Shown one piece after another: positions 8,101 through 14,226 of a stretch of 14,226 nucleotides of DNA. Made by a program: the position numbers and the translations under genes. How positions within the stretch are numbered: position 1 is the stretch's first letter; each line of letters opens with the position of its first letter. Source of the stretch: JAPYTU01 sp036166735 (GTDB taxonomy: Bacteria; Bacteroidota; Bacteroidia; Cytophagales; MED-G16); assembly GCA_036166735.1 (NCBI GenBank), contig JAYZHG010000082.1:1-14226 (forward strand). Reading direction: 5' to 3'. The notes below the pieces were generated by a model that was given only the letters and a program-made list of their open reading frames with translations, was not told where the DNA came from and ran no database searches.

Positions 8101-8399
8101 CAAACACTGGTGTGTTCTATGATGAACAATCTGTGTATGATGCTTCAACTATGAGATTGAGAGAAGTATCTCTTTCTTTTGTAGCTCCAAAATCGTTCCT
8201 TAATGGAACACCTTTTGGAAATGCTAGTTTGACACTTTCTGCTCAAAACATATGGCATTTAGCATATAACACTCCTAAGGATGCTAATTTTGATCCTGAG
8301 GTTTCAAGTTATGGTACTGGTAATAATGTTAGAGGATTTGATGAAATGACGGGACCTACTGCTAAGAAGTATGGTGCTACATTAAGTCTTACTTTTTAA
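5184..8399 (+). CDS. SusC/RagA-family TonB-linked outer membrane transporter
   Basis: Outer-membrane TonB-dependent channel that imports a ligand captured by its SusD partner into the periplasm. The 1071 residues are typical of SusC. The signal peptide is residues 1-18, with cleavage after VWA before Gln19. A carboxypeptidase-regulatory-like beta-sandwich (about 22-95) follows, then the TonB-box/linker segment EELQEVVVTALG (98-109). The plug domain (about 112-245) has LLRGKVPGV (140-148), IIIRGYSS and FVLDGVPID (179-187). A long beta-barrel follows and ends in an aromatic residue (SLTF), as outer-membrane barrels do. The SusC/RagA features make it more specific than a generic TonB receptor. 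susD starts 20 bp downstream. No degradative enzyme is adjacent, so the substrate cannot be told. Codon choice is less A/T-biased than in the neighbouring genes, suggesting high expression. Confidence 0.96.
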   Translation: MFRFLLVSFLFLASNVWAQDRTISGNITSDEDGSGLPGVNVIIKGTTVGTTTDVNGSYTLDVPSDGGTLVFSFIGLASQEVEIGARSVVDVVMSSEVEELQEVVVTALGITKEKAALGYAVTSVGGSQLEARPEADIARLLRGKVPGVDITSQSGVTGTGTNIIIRGYSSISGSNQPMFVLDGVPIDASTYSDRGFTQGGATASSRFLDLDPNNVAEVSVLKGLAATVLYGEAGRNGVILITTKTGQLGGPVGNKKVEVSFSQSYFVNKVASLPDDQDNYGNGWQNRAAAAFSNWGAPFDQPNRNGLTDGTIKHPYDRAVWHGVFPELIGARWKYQAYDNLQNFFVDGSQKNTSLGISARVGSNSSIKANYGWTKDDGYIPFNEYTKHNFSLGANTQLSNGLKLTASFNYIESQAIKPPTAPSRNSNSTQVSLFGNVMYTPRSWNLFGLPYERPDTRGSVYYRGNNGMQHPLWTLHNAHDRDDVTRFIGNMGLSYEIADFLSISYRLGIDRTSLMNNYMINKNGVQGFAVLGRYMTSNRNNVNYDQTVNLNGSVELNQDLDLTFLVGANLKSRNYELHQINSSEQFIFNFFDHQNFSVTTANSYFLRENTYGAYANLSLSYRDYAFLEASARNDWTSTLEPENRSVLYPSTSISVLPLKALDINNENLNFLKVRFGFGTSAGYPSPYSTRGSLNTSTNVFKTGAGITLNSNSVSNFYANAGIQPEIHKELELGIEGKFLKNRVGIDISAYTKDSEDLIINLELDQSTGYSSSTVNSASINNKGIEAIISVVPVQSRDFTWEIAGQFSKLESEVLSIADGISKVYVAGYTGRGNIAIPGMPYGIMEGSTIARDYGSLDGLDHTQVHSDDRLNYTPFLDANGGYTYLGTGMIGDPQPDFVYGVTNTLSYKWATVRVQFDHQVGGDMFTTTVSTMTGRGILGNTGFDRFVPVITSGLKLDGTPFTKQTTANQHYWPNTGVFYDEQSVYDASTMRLREVSLSFVAPKSFLNGTPFGNASLTLSAQNIWHLAYNTPKDANFDPEVSSYGTGNNVRGFDEMTGPTAKKYGATLSLTF

Positions 8400-8419
8400 T
8401 CTTATAAATTTTATATAAT

Positions 8420-10147
8420 ATGAAAAAGATAAATAAATTATTCTTAATTATAGCTTTTGTATTTGCTGGGTATTCTTGTGATTTAACAGATTTGGATCAA
8501 TTAAATAATCCAAACGCTGTAACGGCTGAAAATGCTGATTTAGATTTATACTGGAATGCAATACAAACAAGCTTTGCTGGCTGGTGGGCAGGTAATCAAT
8601 GGCCAATGTTACAGGTAACTAGAATTGAATGTATGACATGGGGTTCAACCTATGAAAATGCATACACTCCTGGTTCTTTTAATGGGTCATGGAATGGTGC
8701 TTATGCTGGACTGGTTCCTGATATAGATGCTATGAACTCTATGGCTGCAGAGAAAGAATCATGGATTCATGTTGGCGCAGGTAAAATTTTGAAGGGTTAT
8801 ATTCTTCAAATGCTTGTTGATAAACATGGTGATATTCCTTATACTGAAGCATGGAAAGGTACAGAAAATGCTCAACCTAGTTTTGACTCTCAGACATCTG
8901 TTTATGATGTTGCTGCTGGTCTTTATGACGAGGCTATTGCTGATTTAAATAAAACAGCAATTGGTGCTCCTGGTGTTGACATTTATTATGGAGCAAGTAC
9001 TGCTAAGTGGATTAAATTAGCTAACACTTTGAAATTTAGGATGGCTTTAAACAAAGGTGATGCTGGTGGAATTTCTTCCGCTTTAGCTGCTGGAGTTATA
9101 CAAGCTAGTTCTGATGATTGGGTGTTTACGTACGGAACTAACAGGTCAAATCCTAATTCAAGACATCCATGGTATTCTGGAGCATACGAAAGTGGTGCTA
9201 GCTCCTATACTTCTAACTACTTTAAGTGGGAATTAATGGAAGAAAAAGGAATTCCAGATCCAAGGCTTAGATACTATTATAAAAGGCAAGATTTGGATGC
9301 TTCTGACGAAGACTTATTCACTTTAGACTGTGTTGTTGTTGGAACTGAACCACTTTGGTACAGAGATCCTTATGTTAACGCATACGGAGTTACAACTAAC
9401 TGGCCATTTTGTTTAGGTAGTAATGCTGTAGAAGCTGATCCAAAAAATGCAAAAGGTTATTGGGGAAGAGATCATGGTAATGATGATGGTACTCCACCTG
9501 ATGGTCAAAAGAGAACTGCTAGAGGAATTTATCCTGCATCAGGAATGTATGATGATGGTAATGCTGCTACTGGAGTTTTTGGTAGTGGATATGGCCACAC
9601 ACAACGTAGTGGAACTACTGGTGGTGGTGGTGATGGACATCAACCAATGTTAATGGCAAGTCATGTGTATTTCATGAGAGCAGAGGCTGCTCAAGATGGA
9701 TTATCTAGTGAAAATGCTAGAGATATGCTTGAAACAGCTATAAGACAATCAATTGATGAAGTAATGAGTTACTCAGCTGGCTGGGGAACTGTTGGTGATT
9801 TAAATGGTGATGGTGTTGGTGCTGTTCCTGAAGCTAGAAACATAAATAGTTATGTTAACTATGTTCTTAATGCATACGATGCTGCTGGCGACTCTGAAGC
9901 TAAACTTAACATTATTGTTAAGGAATACAGATTAGCTTGTATGGGTAATGGTATTGAACCATATAACTCTATGAGAAGAACTGGGCATCCAACTGAAATG
10001 CAACCTTCTATGAAGGCAGCTTCAGCTGGAACTTTCCCTAGGTTGTTTCCTTATCCTTCAGATGTAACGAACTTAAACGCTAACGCACCCGTTAGAACTG
10101 GTTTAGGTGAGAAAGTCTTTTGGGATAGAGCTGGAAGTTTAAATTAA
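8420..10147 (+). CDS. SusD/RagB-family nutrient-binding outer membrane lipoprotein
   Basis: Surface lipoprotein that caps the SusC channel and binds the imported ligand. The signal peptide ends in a lipobox with Cys20 (GYSC) as the lipidated residue. The 575-residue sequence carries SusD-type markers: HGDIPYTEA at 136-144, the TPR-region helix FMRAEAA at 418-424 and the C-terminal RRTGHP at 519-524, followed by FPRLFPYP. The early NNPN segment and these markers suggest the SusD-like_2 branch, not classical starch SusD. A loop DLNGDG at 460-465 looks like a calcium-binding DxNxDG site, and a Gly/His-rich stretch lies near 390-405. The start ATG follows TTATATAAT, very similar to the start region of the next gene. 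The gaps of 20 bp on both sides support one operon. Confidence 0.94.
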   Translation: MKKINKLFLIIAFVFAGYSCDLTDLDQLNNPNAVTAENADLDLYWNAIQTSFAGWWAGNQWPMLQVTRIECMTWGSTYENAYTPGSFNGSWNGAYAGLVPDIDAMNSMAAEKESWIHVGAGKILKGYILQMLVDKHGDIPYTEAWKGTENAQPSFDSQTSVYDVAAGLYDEAIADLNKTAIGAPGVDIYYGASTAKWIKLANTLKFRMALNKGDAGGISSALAAGVIQASSDDWVFTYGTNRSNPNSRHPWYSGAYESGASSYTSNYFKWELMEEKGIPDPRLRYYYKRQDLDASDEDLFTLDCVVVGTEPLWYRDPYVNAYGVTTNWPFCLGSNAVEADPKNAKGYWGRDHGNDDGTPPDGQKRTARGIYPASGMYDDGNAATGVFGSGYGHTQRSGTTGGGGDGHQPMLMASHVYFMRAEAAQDGLSSENARDMLETAIRQSIDEVMSYSAGWGTVGDLNGDGVGAVPEARNINSYVNYVLNAYDAAGDSEAKLNIIVKEYRLACMGNGIEPYNSMRRTGHPTEMQPSMKAASAGTFPRLFPYPSDVTNLNANAPVRTGLGEKVFWDRAGSLN

Positions 10148-10167
10148 TTTTTTAAATATATAATAAT

Positions 10168-11100
10168 ATGAAAAATTTGAAAAAACTATTTATAATTTTT
10201 ATCGCTACATTGACAGCGATTGCTTGTGGGGAACCTGAAATACCAGTTGAGCTTTTTGAAGTTATGGACAAAGGTGCATATGCTAGAAAAATGACTCAGA
10301 CAGGAAAGTATAACTTTTTTGATATAGCAAACTCCTCTATTGAATTACATGTAGAGTATTATGATGAGGCTCAAGGAGCTAACATCGCTGAGTTTGATAT
10401 TGATATCGAGTATGTTGATCTTGTTTCTGGTGGAAGTAAAAATAGAGCTAGAGTTAATTTTCAAACTATTTCTTCTTCAGAATTTGTAACAAATTCTGAT
10501 GGTTATCTTAGTTCTGATATTAGTCTACCTTTTTCAGGTGCTTTGGCTGCGGTTGGAGCTACTTCTGCTGATATAGATGGTGGTTCCTATTTTAGGTATC
10601 ATTTTACTATAACAAAGAAAGATGGAACAGTATTCACGAATGAAAACACGGGACCAAATATGAAGTCTTCAAATGCTTTTGGAGCTTTATTCTATTTAGA
10701 TGTTGCTATTGTATGTCCTTCTGCTTTAGAAGGTACATTCAATGCGGTAACTCTTGGATGGTGTGGTGTTTCTAGCGCTAGTAATCAGTTCGAATGGGAG
10801 AAATCTGGAGCTGAAAACTTATATGCTGTTGTTGGTGGTGATTTCTCATATGGTGCTTATTTCACTTGCTATGGTGGGTGGACTGGAAAACCTATGGGTA
10901 ATCTAAAAGTTCAAGATGCATGTGGTATTTTATCACCTACTGGTGCTTCACAATGGTCAGAGGTTTACATGTTTAATGATGTAGCCTTATCAGCTGATCG
11001 ATCTACTTTAACTATTGACTGGGTCAATGATTATGGTGAGAGTGGGGTAACAGATATGACCGGATGGTCAGGTGGTTTATGGCCGGCAGGACTTAACTAA
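10168..11100 (+). CDS. Third-gene lipoprotein of the SusCD operon, family not assigned
   Basis: A 310-residue lipoprotein with a signal peptide and Cys20 (AIAC) as the likely lipidated residue. It probably sits on the outer membrane and works with the SusC/SusD pair. The residues from about 25 to 180 look like all-beta, Ig-like material. From about 183 a separate domain begins (CPSALEGTF). It has four cysteines (183, 199, 234, 252) that could form two disulfides, a repeated aromatic/glycine pattern (YGAYFTCYGGW), and an ending rich in Trp (WVNDYGE, then GLWP). I think this C-terminal part resembles domains on other SusCD-associated lipoproteins, but I cannot name the family. It could be a ligand-binding SusE/F-type accessory protein. 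It starts 20 bp after susD and is followed by a strong terminator, so it is the last gene of the operon. Confidence 0.85.
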   Translation: MKNLKKLFIIFIATLTAIACGEPEIPVELFEVMDKGAYARKMTQTGKYNFFDIANSSIELHVEYYDEAQGANIAEFDIDIEYVDLVSGGSKNRARVNFQTISSSEFVTNSDGYLSSDISLPFSGALAAVGATSADIDGGSYFRYHFTITKKDGTVFTNENTGPNMKSSNAFGALFYLDVAIVCPSALEGTFNAVTLGWCGVSSASNQFEWEKSGAENLYAVVGGDFSYGAYFTCYGGWTGKPMGNLKVQDACGILSPTGASQWSEVYMFNDVALSADRSTLTIDWVNDYGESGVTDMTGWSGGLWPAGLN

Positions 11101-11139
11101 CTAGTAATTCTCATATATTTCTATATATATGAAAAAATT

Positions 11140-11172
11140 AAGGTAACGATGAAAGTCGTTACCTTTTTTTTT
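11140..11172 (+). terminator. Strong intrinsic terminator of the susCD-lipoprotein operon
   Basis: AAGGTAACGA (11140-11149) pairs perfectly with TCGTTACCTT (11156-11165) around the loop TGAAAG, giving a 10-bp stem. A T-run spans 11164-11172. It lies 39 bp after the stop of the third gene. The A6 tract at 11132-11137 might allow weak termination from the other direction too. Confidence 0.92.
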
Positions 11173-11176
11173 ATAT

Positions 11177-11208
11177 GATTATTTAATCTTTTGATTATTT
11201 AATCTTTT
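11177..11208. repeat. 16-bp perfect tandem duplication between terminator and next gene
   Basis: GATTATTTAATCTTTT occurs twice back to back (11177-11192 and 11193-11208). Each copy contains the small dyad GATTA-TT-TAATC. The pair ends 19 bp before the start codon of the next gene, so it lies in its promoter or 5' untranslated region. The TTTG at 11190-11193 created at the junction resembles a Bacteroidota -33 element, but no good TAnnTTTG follows. Confidence 0.85.
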
Positions 11209-11227
11209 TTTCTTTTATTTTAGCTTC

Positions 11228-14226
11228 ATGATTAAAAGAATAGTACTTTTTCTTTTATTACTGTCATTTAATAAATCAAATCTATTTTCTCAACTTTATT
11301 TTAATGAGGTATCTTCTTTTGAAGATTTTAATCACACTTATTTTAATGGGGTATCTGGGGCTGGCGTAAGTTTTGTTGATTTTAATCAAGATGGACTTGA
11401 TGATATATCTATACCTACAAATTCAGAAAATTCAATTCTTTTTTTCAAAAATTCTAATAATAAATTTGAGCTTATAAATTTAAATATTGATTTTCCTTAT
11501 CAAGCAAAGCAGATCTTATGGATAGATTATGATAATGATCACGATAAAGATTTATATGTTACTTCTTTTAATGGAAAGAATAAGCTTTTTCAAAATCAAG
11601 GTTTTTTATATTTTAATGACGTAACCTCTCAAGTTGGATTGCCAGATTCTATTTCTAGTTCTTTTGGTTCTTCATGGTCGGATATTAATAACGATGGATA
11701 TTTAGATTTATATCAAACTTATAGAAATGAAGATTCTACTGTTAATACAAGTAAATTATTTTTAAGTAATGCTGGGAGTTCTTTTTCTGATATAACTTCT
11801 TCATCTGGTATTTTGGAATTAAAAAAACTTCCTTTTTGTGCTACTTTTATAGATATAAATAAAGATAATTTTCAGGATTTGTATATAGCTAATGATAAAA
11901 TGACAGTTAATTCTCTTTATTATAATAATGCCAATAATACGTTTTCAGATATAAGTACTTCTTCAAACACTGGGATTCCTATGAATGGAATGTCTGTTTC
12001 TGTTAATGATTATAATAATGATGGATATTTTGATATTTATTCTACTAATATAGAAGTTGGTAATAAAATGTTTGTAAACAATAAGGATTTAACTTTTACT
12101 GAGTCCGCTAATGAATTAGGAATTTCTTTTAATGGAATTGGTTGGGGCTCACAATTTCAAGATTTTGATCTTGATGGATATGAAGATATATATGTTAGTG
12201 GTTCCATTATTGGTACAGATCCTTTATCAAGTGCTTATTATTCTAATATTTTTGGTAAATATTTTACCCTTAATTCTTCTGTAGGCCTTGAAATGGATAC
12301 AGTTAGTAGTTTTGGAAATGGCATTGGTGATTTTAACAATGATGGTCTTCCCGATATTGTTGTTTTAAATAATTTTCCTTCAAATTCTTTTTTATTTAAG
12401 AATACTTATGCAGGACCTAATAATTGGATTAAAGTCAACCTTATAGGATTAGAATCTAATAATGATGGATATGGTTCTATTTTAGAATTATATTCTGGTG
12501 ACCTTATACAGACTAGATTATCACATTCAACTCAGGGGTATATTTCTCAGAATGCTAATACTATATTTTTTGGTATAAATACTAATTCAAAAATTGATTC
12601 TTTAATAATTAGATGGTCTTCAGGAATAATTGATAAAATACTCGATCCAAATATTAATTCAACTTTAAATATTTTTGAAGGGTCTTCTTTAATTCCTCCA
12701 AGAATTTTTTCTCGTTTTTCTTCTTTTTGTGAAGGAGGTTCTATCATCTTAGAAGCTGGAGATTTTAATTCTTATAAATGGTCTAATGGTGATACTACAA
12801 AAAAAATTACAGTATATGATGAAGGATATTACTTTGTAGAGGTAACTGATGGAGATGGTAATATTTTTATGTCTGATTCAATGTTAGTTACGGTAGAAAA
12901 TGTGCCTGAATTTTCATTGATAACAAAAGACATAACTTCTACTCATTCTAGTTCTATAAAAATTATAGGATTGGATGAAAATATTTCTTATTATGTCTCT
13001 TTAGATAATTCTGTATATTTAGAAAATAACTTTTATATCTCAAATATAACCTCAGGAGATCATATTATAAGAGTTAGAGATTCTTTTGGATGTGAATTTG
13101 TTAAAGAATTTACAATTTTAAATCTTGTCAAAGAATCTTCTACATCAGAGGAATATGATAAAAGTGTAGCAAGAAAATGGATGGAGGTTTTGCTGGGCGC
13201 AATTCGTAATGATTTAGCAAGACCACCTATTCATGCAAGGAATCTTTTTCATATATCTGCAATGATGTATGATGCCTTTGTTATAAAAAATAAAATAGTT
13301 GATAATATTAATTTATCATCATACCTATTAAACAAAATAATAGATGATATTAATTATAGTTTTGTTTATCCTCAAAACTCATTTTTTGATGAAGATGCTT
13401 TAAATAAAATTATTTCGTTTTCATCCTATAATCTTTTAAAGCATCGGTTTAAAAATTCTATAAATGCGGCTATTACATTAGGTAGAATCGATTCTATGAT
13501 GATTAATTTGGATTATGATTATAGTTTTAACGGTTTGGATTATATAAGTGGAGACCCAAGATCAATTGGTAATTACCTTTCAAAATTATATATTGAATAT
13601 GGTTTGCATGATAATTCTAATGAAATAAATAATTATTCAAATACTTATTATAAACCACTTAACCCTCCTTTGAACCCTGAATTACCGGGTAATCCAGATA
13701 TAATAGATCCTAATAGGTGGCAATCTTTATTATTGGGTGAGTTTATTGATCAATCAGGGAATCTTATTGAGGGTGTGCCTGATTTTATTTCTCCTGAGTG
13801 GGGGAACGTATTACCATTTGCTCTTTTACAAGAAGATATGGTTATCAAGGTAAGAGATGATGATGTATATAAGGTATACCATGACCCCGGTGATCCTCCA
13901 TACTTAGATACTACTAATCAAAATCAGTCAAATAATATTTTTAAACAAGCATTTTCAATGGTTTCAGTTTGGTCTTCTCATTTAGATAGAAAAGATGAGG
14001 TAATTTGGAATATTTCTCCTAAATCGATAGGAAATGTAATAAATTATCCAAATACAATTGATGAATATTTATCATTCTATAATTATTTTGATGGAGGTGA
14101 TAATGGAAATGGTTATGAATCAAATCCTATAACTGGAATGCCATATGAAGAACAATTTGTTCCTAGGGGTGATTACACAAGAGTTTTAGCAGAATTTTGG
14201 GCTGATGGCCCTGATTCTGAGACACC
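11228..14226 (+). CDS. Secreted FG-GAP propeller / ASPIC-UnbV / Ig-like / vanadium haloperoxidase-like fusion, 3'-truncated
   Basis: The frame is open for 999 codons without a stop and runs off the window. A signal peptide (1-21, cut before Gln22) starts it. Seven acidic DxDxDG-type FG-GAP/VCBS loops begin at residues 51, 100, 152, 209, 261, 312 and 368, spaced 49-57 apart, as in a seven-bladed calcium-binding propeller. Residues 398-484 look like an ASPIC/UnbV domain (NNWIKVNLIG, then IRWSSG). An Ig-like region (about 501-575) and a SprB-like region (about 580-630, with GCEF) follow. From residue 648 the sequence matches the N-terminal half of bacterial vanadium-dependent haloperoxidases: ARKWMEVLLGAIRNDLARP, HARNLFH, NRWQSLLLG and finally AEFWADGPDSET (988-999). 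The vanadate-binding PAP2-type core and any T9SS C-terminal signal lie outside, so activity and secretion route are inferred. The ATG at 11228 is chosen because it gives the signal peptide. It is a separate unit from the SusCD operon. Confidence 0.85.
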   Translation, partial: MIKRIVLFLLLLSFNKSNLFSQLYFNEVSSFEDFNHTYFNGVSGAGVSFVDFNQDGLDDISIPTNSENSILFFKNSNNKFELINLNIDFPYQAKQILWIDYDNDHDKDLYVTSFNGKNKLFQNQGFLYFNDVTSQVGLPDSISSSFGSSWSDINNDGYLDLYQTYRNEDSTVNTSKLFLSNAGSSFSDITSSSGILELKKLPFCATFIDINKDNFQDLYIANDKMTVNSLYYNNANNTFSDISTSSNTGIPMNGMSVSVNDYNNDGYFDIYSTNIEVGNKMFVNNKDLTFTESANELGISFNGIGWGSQFQDFDLDGYEDIYVSGSIIGTDPLSSAYYSNIFGKYFTLNSSVGLEMDTVSSFGNGIGDFNNDGLPDIVVLNNFPSNSFLFKNTYAGPNNWIKVNLIGLESNNDGYGSILELYSGDLIQTRLSHSTQGYISQNANTIFFGINTNSKIDSLIIRWSSGIIDKILDPNINSTLNIFEGSSLIPPRIFSRFSSFCEGGSIILEAGDFNSYKWSNGDTTKKITVYDEGYYFVEVTDGDGNIFMSDSMLVTVENVPEFSLITKDITSTHSSSIKIIGLDENISYYVSLDNSVYLENNFYISNITSGDHIIRVRDSFGCEFVKEFTILNLVKESSTSEEYDKSVARKWMEVLLGAIRNDLARPPIHARNLFHISAMMYDAFVIKNKIVDNINLSSYLLNKIIDDINYSFVYPQNSFFDEDALNKIISFSSYNLLKHRFKNSINAAITLGRIDSMMINLDYDYSFNGLDYISGDPRSIGNYLSKLYIEYGLHDNSNEINNYSNTYYKPLNPPLNPELPGNPDIIDPNRWQSLLLGEFIDQSGNLIEGVPDFISPEWGNVLPFALLQEDMVIKVRDDDVYKVYHDPGDPPYLDTTNQNQSNNIFKQAFSMVSVWSSHLDRKDEVIWNISPKSIGNVINYPNTIDEYLSFYNYFDGGDNGNGYESNPITGMPYEEQFVPRGDYTRVLAEFWADGPDSET

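Noticed and set aside
9447..9653. Plus-strand frame of 68 codons within susD
   Set aside because: It is an alternative frame of the SusD-like gene with repetitive Met/Val/Leu content arising from GAT/GGT-rich codons.
12547..12747. Minus-strand open frame of 66 codons
   Set aside because: It is antisense to the propeller/haloperoxidase fusion gene and begins and ends without any signal of its own.
11228..14226. Frameshift or gene boundary between the propeller part and the haloperoxidase-like part
   Set aside because: The frame was followed codon by codon to the window end without a stop, and coding-like composition continues through the Ig-like and SprB-like linkers.

Overview
The window looks like a chromosomal segment of a marine-type, low-GC Bacteroidota, probably from the Cytophagales/Flavobacteriales side. 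The evidence is a SusC/SusD pair, signal peptides and lipoboxes of the Bacteroidota kind, translation starts preceded by A/T-rich stretches instead of Shine-Dalgarno motifs, a TPR-PD40-OmpA protein, and SprB-like and Ig-like domains of the sort carried by type IX-secreted proteins. Every convincing gene lies on the + strand. The assignment rests on protein features, so the genus cannot be named.

Layout. (1) Positions 1-4898 hold a tight four-gene run: the 3' part of lepA (elongation factor 4, cut by the window start), folD (folate C1 metabolism), queE (7-deazaguanine/queuosine pathway, probably starting with TTG inside the end of folD) and a secreted TPR-PD40-OmpA envelope protein resembling the T9SS-associated PorE type. 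Gaps are 5 bp, a 17-bp overlap and 9 bp, so they are probably co-transcribed. (2) Positions 4899-5183 are a 285-bp non-coding leader with a promoter-like TATATTTG, a perfect 8-bp hairpin and several short direct and inverted repeats. (3) Positions 5184-11100 are an outer-membrane uptake operon: a SusC-like TonB-dependent transporter, a SusD-like lipoprotein and a third lipoprotein of unassigned family, each separated by 20 bp and closed by a strong intrinsic terminator at 11140-11172. No glycoside hydrolase, sulfatase, peptidase or regulator is next to them, so the ligand is unknown. (4) From 11228 to the window end runs one very long open reading frame with no visible stop. It encodes a secreted multidomain protein: signal peptide, seven FG-GAP/VCBS-type calcium loops (a likely seven-bladed propeller), an ASPIC/UnbV-type domain, an Ig-like region, a SprB-like region, then the N-terminal part of a vanadium-dependent haloperoxidase-like domain.

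How it fits together. The first block is housekeeping plus an envelope protein. The SusC/SusD/lipoprotein block forms a predicted outer-membrane 'pedal-bin' importer with an accessory surface lipoprotein. The last gene is a separate transcription unit and is the most unusual item: a propeller/adhesion-type front end joined to a haloperoxidase-like enzyme domain whose metal-binding catalytic part lies beyond the window.

No rRNA, tRNA, CRISPR array, insertion sequence or phage gene was recognised.
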